64,000 nt of DNA. Origin: Actinernus sp. WN-2022. Lineage: Eukaryota > Cnidaria > Anthozoa > Actiniaria > Actinernidae. The DNA lies in NCBI GenBank assembly GCA_030867875.1, contig JAOWCC010001634.1, forward strand, positions 100,853,321 through 100,917,320, read 5' to 3'. Of the stretch, positions 43,706 through 54,713 are shown in pieces (position 1 is the stretch's first letter; every line of letters begins with the position of its first letter). The notes beneath the pieces were generated by a model. The model had not been told where the DNA came from, ran no database searches, and was given only the letters and a program-made list of their open reading frames with translations. The position numbers and the translations under genes were made by a program.

Positions 43706-45004
43706 AGCGGTCCAGTGTCCGAACTGTGATTATCCTAATGATGAGCAGTTTCGGTTTTGTCCGCGGTGTGGCTACGCTAGACTTCCAGCATGCACCTTGG
43801 TGACTACGCCATTAAAACTCCCAATAAACGTACCTCAAATCGAGGCGCGCATGGAACTCTTGCGCCGGCGAAGGCACTCGACGCCGTATAGTCGACAGAA
43901 GTCATCTTTAGAGAAGGAGTTGACTGCTTTTCTGCAAAGACTTTCGCCCTCTCGAGATTTGTACGTCGCTAACTCGGATGATATCATTCGCTTTCTAATT
44001 TGGAAGGATGATTTTGGAAAAAACAATAGGTTCACACAGACACATGCCCTTTGTTCGGTACTAAGGGTCCGTCGAGGTGTCCTTGTCCAACCCGCCTGGC
44101 CTTTGGGACAGTGGACTCCATGATAGGCAAGTTGCGGGCGATTCTTGCAGTTGTGGGCCGGGGTTCTTATGATTCCAGTCTTCTGGGGTATGGAAATCCA
44201 GCGGCATCCACAAGGGTTAAAGACTATTTGGTCTCCGTCCGGGAAGAACAACTCCAGGCACGCGTTACCCCGTCACAGGCTGAACCTTTCTTTCTTAGGG
44301 ATTTAATAGCAATAGCGAGATTGATTGGGAATCGGCTACAAGAACCAGGCTTGGCGCCGACGAAGCTATTTGTTTTAGCGAGAGATCAAGCATTCTTCAA
44401 GGTCTTGTTCTTTGCTGAGGACAGAGCGGGTGATTTGGGGCCGGTATTAAAACTAAAGAGATCCTTTACTTCCCACGGAAAGATGGCTTTTTATTTAACC
44501 ATACTTTTACAAAGACTTTGCGTCAGGGTTCAACTAACCTTTATGGTCTCAAACGGTATCGACGAGACTATGTCCGGTTACGGCTATCGAAGTGTATGTC
44601 GCTCAGTTTGTGATTTAATGAAGGTACCTATTCGTGAAGATTTTCTCTTCCGCCCAGTTAATCCGTCAGGCGAGATTGTTCCCGCTCCATTAGTTTCTTC
44701 GGCGGCCCAAGCTCGTCTCTCTTCCTATGTTCAGTCTTTACCCAATATCGTCGCATCTCGGAAGGTTACCATTCATTGTTTGAGAAGCGGTTGCGCGATC
44801 TCCTTGGCCTTGGCTGGTACCCAGCTATCCAAGATACTTGCACATGTCGGTTGGAAGACGTCACAATCCGCGAACCATTACTTGAAGTTACGTCAGGTCC
44901 TCCAACCAGGAGGACCCGGTGACACATTAGCAAATATCTCACTGAACCTCCCTGAACTCTACCAGGAACAAAATAACCTAATAGGTTTCTCGACAGCATT
45001 TTGA
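43706..45004 (+). pseudogene. Tyrosine recombinase with N-terminal zinc ribbon (DIRS-like)
   Basis: Starts with a zinc ribbon (CPNCDYPNDEQFRFCPRCGY, about 43715-43775), then a helical core-binding region (ARMELLRRRRHSTPYSRQKS to DIIRFLIWKDDFGKN). A one-base shift near 44058 leads into a 317-codon frame. Catalytic signatures are Arg in ALFFAEDRAGDL-like sequence (FFAEDRAGDLGPV), the HCLRSGCAISLAL box (H..R) and the late ANHYLKL tyrosine. It would insert circular cDNA by recombination. Between about 44450 and 44590 the open frame is out of register with the family-like frame. Confidence 0.8.
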
Positions 45005-45206
45005 CAGTGAGGCTATAGGTTGTCACATTGATATGTTCCTCGTAAGTAATGGGATATGGGTTTAAAATTAGGATTGGGGAGAAGTGGTAGTGAGGATTGG
45101 GTATGGTTAAGGATTGGGGGTATAAATGGGGAAAGGAATCTGCAATGTATAATGGCTGGTGTGCTACAGAGCAGGCGAGACAGGGAGTCACTATCCCATA
45201 CCTTAA

Positions 45207-46257
45207 AGTGCATATAAGCCCTGGTTAATTATATTTCTGACGAAGAGACTAGAGGCCATAGACAAAGGATTCCGGAATAAAAAGTTGATTTGATTTATTT
45301 GTCATGGTGTATTGGCCGTTCAAAGTTTCCCAAAACGTGTCTTTGGTTGCCTGTGAACGAAAATCAAGCGCGCGAGAGCGCAACCTCGTCCCCAGGGTCT
45401 TCTCGGTCAGATCCAAGATGGTGGCTACTCGAGAGAAGACCCTGGTAAACGCTGAACTGTCACGTATTCTGATTCCCCAGTGGGAAAGCCAGAAGAAGCC
45501 GTTAAACCTGAACACGTGCTATCGATCGCTTCGCTTCAACGCTAACGGAAAATGAACGGCTTTTTAGGATTCTCTTCTAGCTTAGATACATTTGCGATAC
45601 CTTAGACCTGTTTTTATTGTATCGTTCGCCGCGTGGAAATACCGTTAATCGCTACTCGCTCACTCCGGATTGGGATACCTATGGTTTGTACACGTCATGA
45701 ACTATTCCCATATTTAGCTTGGCCGCCATCTTAGATCGCCAAATCACGTGACAAAATACTCCCAAAATCTGGGAGTATTTGATCTCGTGATCCAGCCTTT
45801 ACCAGGGTCTTCTCTCTGAGTAGCCGCCATCTTGGATCTGACCGAGAAGACCCTGGGGACGAGGTTGGCGAGAGCGCTTTACAAAATTGGCACTGGGTCT
45901 AGTTTGACGTCATCAACAGAACACGCTCGATGCACTATTGCATGAAAGGCCTTGCCGAATAAAGCTCTCCGAAACGTTTAGCGCGATATTATCATCTTTC
46001 TCGGTACGTTATCTATTCGATTATTTTGCAAATAAGCCAACGTTTTAAAGCCGCGAATAGACGAGATCTGTTGATGACGTCACGTTTTATTCTCGTCCCA
46101 GTCGCCGCAGGTGCGCGGAAATTATTCTACATTTGGAAGTTTAGTCGCTAAAAAAATTATGAAAACATTTTTATTTAGAAATTTCGGAATTTTTTCTCTA
46201 CCTTTTAAGGTCTAAGCTTTCAAAAAAAAGCATAACTGGCCAGGGCTTATATGCACT
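45207..46257. mobile_element. 1.05-kb TTAA-flanked inverted-repeat element
   Basis: Ends AGTGCATATAAGCCCTGG and its inverse CCAGGGCTTATATGCACT; TTAA on both sides (45203-45206, 46258-46261). The right 200 bp recur at 53240-53439 in inverse orientation. It holds a 485-bp element at 45382-45866 and no ORF I trust. Confidence 0.75.
45382..45866. mobile_element. 485-bp MITE with 10-bp target duplication, nested in the TTAA element
   Basis: Ends AACCTCGTCCCCAGGGTCTT and inverse, inverted for about 70 bp (GATCCAAGATGG shared). Direct repeats GCGAGAGCGC flank it (45372-45381, 45868-45877). Each arm also contains its own inverted repeat (CCAGGGTCTTCTC and GAGAAGACCCTGG). Mutator-like by duplication length; inference. 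Confidence 0.75.
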
Positions 46258-46603
46258 TTAATGCTAATGAGTCAGCGGAAGGGATAATGAACTATCATTG
46301 TAAAATTAGGACAGACACATAAAAAACTAACTTCAAATTGTTAATTCGAAAAGGATTCTGGTAGCCAGTGACGTCATAGTGCAAACCGGGAATCGTGCGA
46401 TCGATAACTAGCCTCGCTCTGATACCAATGTTACCAGACTTCTTGTCTCACGGGTATGCTTGATAATAAGGTGAATAATTTTGAAAAGCCATATACGGTA
46501 TTGGCGTCCGTGTTGTATCGGATTAAAAATCTCTCGCCTCCTCAATAATCCTCTATAAATATATGAGTTCCAGGTGAAAATAATGAATCCTAAAAACAAA
46601 AAT

Positions 46604-46945
46604 ATCGAGTCCCTGGACAAGAATCAAATCAATGTTTGTCAGAATTTTAGTACTAACATATTGTTAGTGTCTGTAATATCATCATTAGCTTCATGGTCAG
46701 TTTCGCTGGTCTTACTCTTGAGTCTCTGAACAAGAACCAAATCGAAGTTAATTTGTCAGATCGAATTTTAGTACTAAATTATTGTTAGTGTCTGTAACAT
46801 CATCATTATCTACATGGTCAGTTTGGCTGGTCTAACTCTCGAGTCTCTGAACAAGAATCAAATCTAAGTTTGTCAGAATTTTAGTACTAAATTATTGTTT
46901 GGTGTCTGAAATAGCGTCATTAGCTACACGGTCAGATTGGTGGTC
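46604..46945. repeat. Three-copy tandem repeat, about 122 bp
   Basis: Three successive copies of GAGTCTCTGAACAAGAATCA, AAATTATTGTTAGTGTCTG and ATGGTCAGTTTGGCTGGTC-like blocks, diverged by several percent with small indels. Confidence 0.85.
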
Positions 46946-47799
46946 TTAAAGTACTTCTGAGAAGAAAATTTTAGTTTACAGAGAATACTCTATGTTCTAC
47001 GCTTGTTTGAAATGGTAAGAAATTGACCTTTCCTGACCCATGACCGCATAAGTAAAATCCTGGGTCGATTCCCGGGTAGACGTCATCCAATAAATACTTA
47101 GCATTTTGTCTAAAATGACATTTTTCTTTAATAACAACTCACAAACTGTGTATATTCTCTATAAATCAATGATGTTGTGACAGAAAGGCACCATGGAGGG
47201 TAATGCATTAATGAGATGACGTCTACCGTGTAATCGTATAAAAATTGCAAGAAGGGTTAAAAGCACTTTAAAGCTATCGCTTTGTAAACAATCTATTTCT
47301 TCGACCGATGTCTGAGGTGACGCTTAACAAAATAAGCACTGTTTTAACGAGGGTAATATTTAGCCTTGCCAGACACATTATTTTGGCTGTTTTTCATTGT
47401 TAGGGGTAAATAATGCAGAGGTAACAGAATCTCTGCCTCTTGCTCGAGACAATAAGTCGATAAAATACGGTCACATAAGCTGTACAAGAGCCCATCTGGG
47501 CTTTCACTCGGGCCACATTAGATTGAAGATGAAATACACTTTCATTTGAAATCCTCTTAATCCTCTAATATTAACCAAAGGGAAGAATTATTAGCTGAAT
47601 TTAGCAGTCTTTAGGAGTGGCCGGTAGCGCGGTGACTTTCATTCTCTGCTCCCCTAGTATATATGTAATTTAATAGTTTTCTTTTTCTCGTATATTGACC
47701 TTTTAATTTAAACACTACTTATTCGTTTAACACACTGCATTTGAGCAGGCATATATTCATTGTTTTGAACCCGAGAATTAACCGTACTACCGTACTTCA
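46946..47799. other. Stretch with no recognised gene
   Basis: No long frames or clear repeats. A GGGTCGATTCCCGGG motif near 47060 resembles a Pol III B box, but no tRNA fold surrounds it. Confidence 0.4.
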
Positions 47800-49110
47800 T
47801 GGTCCCTTTCTTTAGTAGTGGGTTGTCGGTCAGGTGATTGTAAACTCTCGTCATTTAGCACAGAAAATGTATTCTGATGAATTGAGATCGGGTTGTCATG
47901 TAAGAAATATGGCTCTTGAACAAACTGATAAGCTTCAGTAGGTTGGGTAGTCTCAGAACATTGTCTTCTTTTTTGTATTCTTGATTTTTTCTTTTAAGTT
48001 TGAAAGTCGGATCTGAGCTTTATTATATCCGCTTTCAACTCGCCATTTTCAACTTCTAGGTCAATAATATATTCGAGATGACAGCATCTTGATTTCGGTC
48101 TTGTATATATTATCTTGCTGCACTAATTTGTCTTCCAAATGACTGAATTTGGTTTCTTGATTCGTGTTTTGATGTGACGAGAGTAAGAATTCATTACGCA
48201 TATCATATCAGGTCAGCCTCCATGTTACAAATCAAGGTCGTTAAAGCAGCGAGAGAGTTCTTATTGCGGGCTAACAAATATTTTTATCCTCGTGAAGAAT
48301 CTCAAGAATTCCATCTCTTCCGGTTTGATTTTGACTCATGTGTATGTTGCTTTTGGAGTTTCAAGGATATGTTGATCCAAAACTACAGGCTCTTGGGGTT
48401 TTTCATTGACTTGTGAACTTGCAGGCTCTGTAATTTGTTTTGTTTTCTTAGTATAACATAAAGTGTTGAACATGTTCATGTTATCAAGCATGTCGCGCGT
48501 GACCTCTGTTTCTTCGTTCATTAAGTTCTCTACTTTCATCTGTAATCTGGGAAACTCTATCTTTGCCCATGCCTTGGCACATAACTATTCCTGTTGTTAA
48601 GTAGACGTGGATGATTATAAGTAAAATCCTTCGACAGCTTGTACCGTTTCCGCTAGGTCAATATCCTCGCTGGAACGAAATAACTTGATCTCAATACTCT
48701 CTGATCCAACTTACGGTAAATTTAAATCTCCGACAGTTTTTAAGAGACTCTTAATATTGGCCTTGAAGTGTCTTCACCCAAAATAAGATGTTCTCCTCGG
48801 ATGTTTTAAATGCAGCACAGCGAGCCGATGGCTTATAGATTCCAATATCTATTTCTTCGAATTTTAGCTTTCCGGATCCTGGCCCCTACACTGGCTTCAG
48901 GTCGTCGTACGTGTCGTATAATAAAATCACTGGCCATCTGGGTAAAAAACGCGGTCCTTCGGCTCCGACAATAGCGCCAGTTGAAATATCCTGAGCCTGT
49001 TGGAAGGCTTTCGCACGAGTGAAGTTAAATAAAACATTAAACTGGCTTACATTTGAGAGACTGATGAGACTCCAAATTAGAGAGAAAGTTCCTCGCGGGT
49101 CCTTCGCCAT
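47800..49110 (-). pseudogene. Broken protein-coding sequence, unrecognised
   Basis: From ATGGCGAAGGACCC at 49110: MAKDPRGTFSLIWSLISLSN, QQAQDISTGAIVGAEGPRFL and PRWPVILLYDTYDDLKPV, then an in-frame TAG, after which the same frame continues (GSGKLKFEEIDIGIYKPSAR). Further down, in shifted frames: SESIEIKLFRSSEDIDLAET, ENLMNEETEVTRDMLDNMNM, EVENGELKADIIKLRSDF and FQ-type fragments to about 47800. The consistent strand and composition suggest a decayed gene or transposon ORF; the family is not recognised. Confidence 0.45.
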
Positions 49111-49600
49111 CTTGCTTTACTGTATTAAATTATGTAAATAAATTAACCTGGCGATTGTTGCGTGATCAGCACAGTGCAATCTGATTGGTGTGAATTTGAC
49201 CTTTAACGCATGCGCAGAAATTTTGCGACACCCAACAACAACAAAAAAAAATTAAAAAAATAACGACTTGCATTTTAAGACTCGGTGCTGCCACAGGCAG
49301 CCCGAGTAATAAATTACATCAGAAAAGTAAATCTAAAGACGTTTCACATATGCGCCCACATAAAAAAGGAGACGAACACCGAAAATGGTTGTGCGCTAAA
49401 ATGATGTCGCGTCACTTGCCAGTAAAAATCATACTTAATTTATTTCTGAACATAATTATTAAACTCACTCTGTTCGAGGACTTTAGAACACTGCCCGTCC
49501 AGGAGACTTACGTCATCAAGTGCTATATAACCATGGTTACCAATACCTAGAACTCCCTCTATAACGAACTATAAGGATAAGGAGGAAGAACGCAACATTA

Positions 49601-50264
49601 TGGTGAACAGTTCAAACTACTGGACAAAACGCTGTAGTCAGCTGCACAGACATGTAAAGGTGAGGCCACACGCTGTAACATTTAGTGAACATGCAGATCA
49701 AACTACTGCACAAAACACTGTAGTCAGCTGCACAGACATGTAAAGGTGAGGCCACACGCTGTAACATTTGGTAAACAGTTCAAACTACTGAACAAAACAC
49801 TGTAATCACCTGCACAGGCATGTAAAGGTGAGGCCACACGCTGTAACATTTGGTGAACAGTTCAAACTACTGAACAAAACACTGTAGTCAGCTGCACAGG
49901 CATGTAAAGGTGAGGCCACACGCTGTAACATTTGGTGAACAGATCAAATTACTGAACAAAACACTGTAGTCAGCTGCACAGGCATGTAAAGGTGAGGCCA
50001 CACGCTGTAACATTTGGTGAACAGATCAAACTACTGAACAAAACACTGTAGTCAGCTGCACAGGCATGTAAAGGTGAGGCCACACGCAGTAACATTTGGT
50101 GAACAGATCAAACTACTGAACAAAACACTGTAGTCACCTGCACAGGCATGTATGTAAAGGTGAGGCCACATGCTGTAACATTTGGTGAACAGATCAAACT
50201 ACTGAACAAAACACTGTAGTCACCTGCACAGACATGTAAAGGTGAGGCCACACGCTGTAACATT
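49601..50264. repeat. 82-bp minisatellite, about eight copies
   Basis: Unit contains AGGTGAGGCCACACGCTGTA, ACATTTGGTGAACAG and CTGTAGTCAGCTGCACAGGC. Copies are highly similar, with an occasional 4-base GTAT insertion near 50150. Confidence 0.95.
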
Positions 50265-50575
50265 GCGCGCAACTAATTGTACCGCGTGTGAAACTCCAGC
50301 AAGATTGATGGCAATGCAGTGTGCATTAACGTGTGCGCCTCTTGGCAAATAATTTGCCGCTCAAATAGGGCTGCGCACAGATGACGTCACAAAATTTAGA
50401 CCCCCAGCCAAGACTCGGACAAACAAACCACTTTTCGCGTTAGAACTTACAAGAATTGACCAGCACTTCAGTTCGTCCTCTGGCTATTCTACTAGAAATG
50501 ACGGCTTTCCTATATTATATTTTGAAAGAGAGTCCGATTATTATACTGTCGAACTTAGACGTTGGCCAAAATACA

Positions 50576-50695
50576 GGGTCCGGTTCCCGAAAGCCCGATT
50601 AGCGCTAATCCTGGATTAACTCTCAACAAAACATATTAGTTATCATGGTAAGTAACTCTGGATTAGCGCTAATTGGGATTTCAGGAACTGGGCCC
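50576..50695. mobile_element. 120-bp inverted-repeat MITE
   Basis: GGGTCCGGTTCCCGAAAGCC then GATTAGCGCTAATCC, inverted with GGATTAGCGCTAATTGGG then TTTCAGGAACTGGGCCC; arms of about 36 bp. Confidence 0.7.
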
Positions 50696-50831
50696 AGAGG
50701 ATTGAAACAAAGCGATAAATGGCCATCTTATCAAGCGAGTTCCACCGAGCGATTTGGAAATGGGTGCAAACATGGCGCGAAATACAGTGTTTGTATGGGA
50801 ATCCGATGCCAAATAATTTCCGTAAAATCGA

Positions 50832-51111
50832 ATTTCTGAAATATTCACCGTCTACAAACTTAAGATACTAGGTAAAAGATTAACTGATCAAAATTTGAGG
50901 GGTGTAGCTGTGCTGGGAAGCGTGCAATCGTGTTTTCAGGTTTCCATACATTTGTCTGTAACAAGAGTCCAAGTACGCGGGAAAATTTAGACAAGTGTAT
51001 GGAAAACTGAAAACACGATTCGCTTCCCAGCACAGCTACATCCCTCAAATTTTGATCAGTTAAACTTTTACCTTTTATCTAAAGTTAGTAGACGGTGAAT
51101 ATTTCAGAAAT
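50832..51111. mobile_element. 280-bp fold-back element
   Basis: Arms of about 110-125 bp: ATTTCTGAAATATTCACCGT, then AACTGATCAAAATTTGAGGG, GTAGCTGTGCTGGGAAGCG and TCGTGTTTTCAG; all recur inverted in 51000-51111. Spacer of about 50 bp. No clear target duplication. Confidence 0.8.
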
Positions 51112-51203
51112 GCGATATTACAGAAATTATTGGGTTGAACTGTAGTTCCTTCTCTGCCGCTATGTTTACTGACGGGTATAGTGGGACTTCAGTAATCTAT
51201 AGC

Positions 51204-51476
51204 TCAGCAAACTTCCGCTTGCGTTTCATTGTACTCGTCTCGTTGTTGTGTGCTTTTGAGGCCTCCTGTACAAACATTTATCCAACGCTGATATTTCTCA
51301 CTGCATTCCCTGTGAAGGTTTTGGAACGGAAAAGTTCCATCGAAAAGGCCAAGAAAAGATGAGAAACCTCTATATACATCTCTGAGAGATATCTCTTTGA
51401 GCGATTTATCAAGGTTTTTTTCACATCTAGAGTCACTCTTACATCTCCCCCAGCAACAGTGCTTGGTAGTCACCAT
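51204..51476 (-). CDS. THAP-like zinc-finger exon
   Basis: 90 codons from ATG at 51476. MVTTKHCCWGRCKSDSR is a THAP-type opening (Cys pair directly after the start), followed by GTFPFQNLHRECSEKYQRWI and NVC, similar to the 'F.FP....R..RW...C' part of the C2CH module. About 20 residues between (EISLRDVYRGFSSFLGLFDG) are unlike most THAP domains. THAP domains bind DNA in host regulators and in P-element-type transposases. The frame ends at TGA; the His of the C2CH set would lie in a further exon that I did not find. Confidence 0.5.
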   Translation of the reverse strand: MVTTKHCCWGRCKSDSRCEKNLDKSLKEISLRDVYRGFSSFLGLFDGTFPFQNLHRECSEKYQRWINVCTGGLKSTQQRDEYNETQAEVC

Positions 51477-51644
51477 TACTGATATGACTGGGAATATAAT
51501 TTAAGGTACTGCTTCTCTTTATGATCGAAAAAACTACGAATTATGTTCTAACACGACTCTCTAACTCACTGAAATACTGTAAACAGCGGCGTTTGTTTGT
51601 CCGAGTCTTGCGGGGGGTCTTGTCTCAGACAATCTATTTTTAGA

Positions 51645-51840
51645 AACTTTGCGCAGCGCTAATAAAACTCACATTAACAAATTGAAGTTAGTTTTTTATG
51701 TGTCTGTCCTAATATTGACAATGATTTTCGTCATAACATGGTCAAAATAGCTGTGGATCTACGAGGCGTCTTCGCCGAGAAAATAAGCCAATCAGATTGC
51801 GAGAAATTTGGCAGTTGTTGTAAAATTTCTTTTCGCAAAT
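51645..51840. repeat. Interspersed repeat shared with 39.4 kb and 46.3 kb
   Basis: AACTTCAAATTG / TTTTTTATGTGTCTGTCCTA also occurs inverted near 46310-46345, and GAAAATAAGCCAATCAGATT with TTGGCAGTTGTTGTAAAATT is the inverse of 39372-39440. These are pieces of one or two dispersed families. Confidence 0.55.
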
Positions 51841-53235
51841 ACGTACGTTATTGTACATGTTCAAGGGACGACTACTGTACTACGTTTGAGCTGAATTACA
51901 AAATAAGTTTAATCCCTACTTGCTCACCCTATATGTTGTTGGAGAGTGTAGAGGCAGCTGTCCAAAAAGCCAGTGGTTTTCTTTATTTCCCTGACGTCTC
52001 CATACAATCTGACTAGAGGTGTTTGTCTTCAGGTGAACATTTAGGCTTCCGGTATTTTGACCAAATATATGGTACCAGAATTGCAGGCAAACCTTTCTGT
52101 TGTGTTGCTGCCATTCGCTAACCAGCCTGGCTTTGTCCCCTCTTTCGCCTTCTGACGGCTTGATATGTAGGTAGAAACCTGAAGCAAATTAGCAGAGGAG
52201 AGATTTTCATGAGTATAACGTTGATAACCATCATAGACCTTATTCATAAATGCATTTTCTGTTTTAAAACTGGTTTATCCACGTCTACAGAAGGCATTAT
52301 CATTACCATGTGAAAAAGCATGCCGACAATAGTGTTCTTGTGAATTACGAGCATTATAGCTTAAGAAGCAGCTTTTCCAAACTTATCCAGAATTGTACGA
52401 GAAACCATTCGAACAAACACCGCATCTTTATTAATAACTGTGTGAGCAATTTGATTGGCTCTCGCATAACAACAGACCATAATAAGAATTCATAATAAGT
52501 GCTTGAGTTGAATCGATCAAGCAAATACGTTTTCATTCACCAGAAAAAGTGACTTTGTGTAAACGTTATAGCATAGTTTGGAAGAAATACACGTAAACGA
52601 AACTCTGTCCTACGCAGCATCAATACATGGCCGCTTTTGGCGGTTTTCTTGAGATTTTTTCCTGAACTACATGGTGCCTTCGGCTCGATGTTGAAGTAGA
52701 TTTGCAGTTATGAAAAGTGTGCTTCTAGCTCTGACTGCTCGACATCAACATAAAAAAATGTGGAGTTCGTTGAGACTTTATCTGTGGATGACTGGAGGCT
52801 GTACTGGAGCTTATTTGGATGGGATACCTGCCGGCATAACTGCAAAATTCTGGGTTGCTCCAGTAGAGTTGGACACGTGCCATCGTAGCAGCTTCATTAA
52901 AAGAAAATTAAGAAACCACGACGGCAATGTCAACACAATAGCCTTAATTACAAAATACAATTACTGCACGTGAGAATGCACGCAGTCGTCTACACTGTGA
53001 CCGTCATCTGTAAAAGCACAACGTGAAAACCATACGTTTACGTTTCACAGAGAATGCGAACGTCAAAAAATAAATCACTCCGTTTTTCGTTCGGCGTGAA
53101 GCGGACTAATTATGCTTGTTATGTTTTTTCGAAGATTTGAATGTGGAAAGTAATTAAAGGCGAATAATGGAAATAGTAAACACCAAATTTCGGGAGCAAA
53201 CACTTTCTACGTCACGTCACATGGTCGTCGCCGTC
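51841..53235. other. Stretch with no recognised gene
   Basis: Short frames on both strands (52041-52247 minus, 52710-52973 plus) have no motif I can name. No clear repeat structure. Confidence 0.4.
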
Positions 53236-53239
53236 TTAA

Positions 53240-53439
53240 AGTGCATATAAGCCCTGGCCAGTTACGCTTTTTTTTTAAAGCTTAGACCTTAAAAAGTAGG
53301 AAAAAAATCCGTTTTTAAACAAAATGTTTTCATTATTTTTTTAGCGACTAAACTTCCAAATTTAGAATAATTTCCGCGCACGTTCGGGGACTGGGACGAG
53401 AGTAGAACGTGACGTCATCAACAGAACTCGTCTCGCGGG
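53240..53439. mobile_element. Truncated copy of the AGTGCATATAAG TTAA element
   Basis: TTAA then AGTGCATATAAGCCCTGG, and about 200 bp matching the right part of 45207-46257 in inverse orientation (ACTTCCAAATTTAGAATAAT; GACGTCATCAACAGAAC). It ends where the LINE tail begins. Confidence 0.75.
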
Positions 53440-54712
53440 TACAATACAATACAATACAATACAATAGACTTTATTTTCAGAGGGTAACACTTAACAGTAA
53501 CCAAAGGTACTGATGTCCCCGTGGCCCTCTATTTACAATAATAAATATATCTATCTACAAAAGGCTACGATTCTACGATTAAAATGCTAAAATTCTTATC
53601 AGACTATAAAAAGATTGTAAAACCTATTTAATACAANNNNNNNNNNNNNNNNNNNNNNNNNNNNNNNNNNNNNNNNNNNNNNNNNNNNNNNNNNNNNNNN
53701 NNNNNNNNNNNNNNNNNNNNNNNNNNNNNNNNNNNNTGCTGCTTTCTTGAGCGTGCATGGACGGCATTTCACTGTTTTTAAAAGACAGATTAACTATCTT
53801 TGTGAGGACTGGAAGTATGTCGTCAAGACAACCGCGCAGTAACATAGCAGGAATCGGGTCGAGCATGCAGGACTTCTTAGAACTGGGGCCAATCACTGTG
53901 GAGAGTTCTTGGATAGTTGTGAGAGTAAAGCACGTAAGTTCACATTGGAGACTGTACAAGTCAGGATACATATTAATAGGTTTCGTAGAAGAACTGTCAA
54001 TGTCTAGTTGGTTTCTAATCCTAGATATTTTATTTTTGAAATAATCTGCAAATTTGTTGCATAGATCTGTGGTGGACTGACAGGTGGGAAAAAGCTTCTC
54101 TGGTTTGCGGTGTAGAAGATGATCTATAACATTGAATAGGGTCTTGTGGTTGGACTTATTTTCAGCGATTAAGGTTGAGTAGAAGTTCATCTTAGCGGTT
54201 TTGATCAGATCTCTGACGAGTTGACACTGGTCTACATATAACTGACGGTCTATATGCAATTGGGATTTCCGCCAGTGCCTCTCTAGTTGACGACTCTTGG
54301 ACTTAGCAGTAGAGATTTCTTCAGTAAACCATGGTGCAGCTGGGCGTGACTTGACAACGCACTTGCGGAGGGTGCGTGAGCATCGATCAAGAGAGAAAGT
54401 TCAGTGTGGTATTGTTCACACAGATTCAGCAATGAAGTCGCGGGCGAGGAGATTAGAGGCGAGTTGGTAAGATCGCGACGAAATGCCTCAATGTCAATTG
54501 CGCGTAGTTTACGATAGCACTTTTCCAGCTTTAGTGCGGTCGGTTTGACCAGAGATAGATCACAGTGGACGACGTAGTGATCAGAGAGGTCAGCGTCATG
54601 TACAGAGCAATTCAAGACAGTATGCTCGTCTGAGCGGGTTATAACAAGGTCAAGGAGGGATAAACAGGGATAAACACAAGGTATTGGACACTTGGTAGTA
54701 GACACATTCCCC
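53440..54712 (-). mobile_element. LINE (CR1/L2-like), 5'-truncated, with assembly gap
   Basis: Minus strand. The 3' tail is (ATTGT)n at 53440-53466. Endonuclease C-terminus LLDLVITRSDEHTV and DADLSDHYVVHCDL (54705-54283), a frameshift near 54300, then a linker and RT start (AKMNFYSTLIAENKSNHKTL; SCMLDPIPAMLLRGC) down to 53737. The RT core is missing behind 100 N. The 5' end abuts the poly(G) run at 54714. Confidence 0.85.
53637..53736. other. Assembly gap, 100 N
   Basis: Exactly 100 undetermined bases, the usual placeholder for a gap of unknown size, lying inside the LINE. Confidence 0.99.
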
Positions 54713-54713
54713 C

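Larger units (their letters stand above)
39600..45100 (+). mobile_element. DIRS-like tyrosine-recombinase retrotransposon, degenerate
   Basis: Plus-strand order: gag-like frames (39674 to about 41055) with a zinc knuckle, RT and RNase H (about 41720-43215), and a tyrosine recombinase with an N-terminal zinc ribbon (about 43706-45004). This is the DIRS/Ngaro gene content. Multiple frameshifts (near 41985, 42300, 44058 and others) make it inactive. Terminal repeats were not resolved, so the outer limits are approximate. Confidence 0.82.

Noticed and set aside
47020..47075. Possible tRNA (GGGTCGATTCCCGGG)
   Set aside because: No acceptor, D or anticodon stems fit around the motif.
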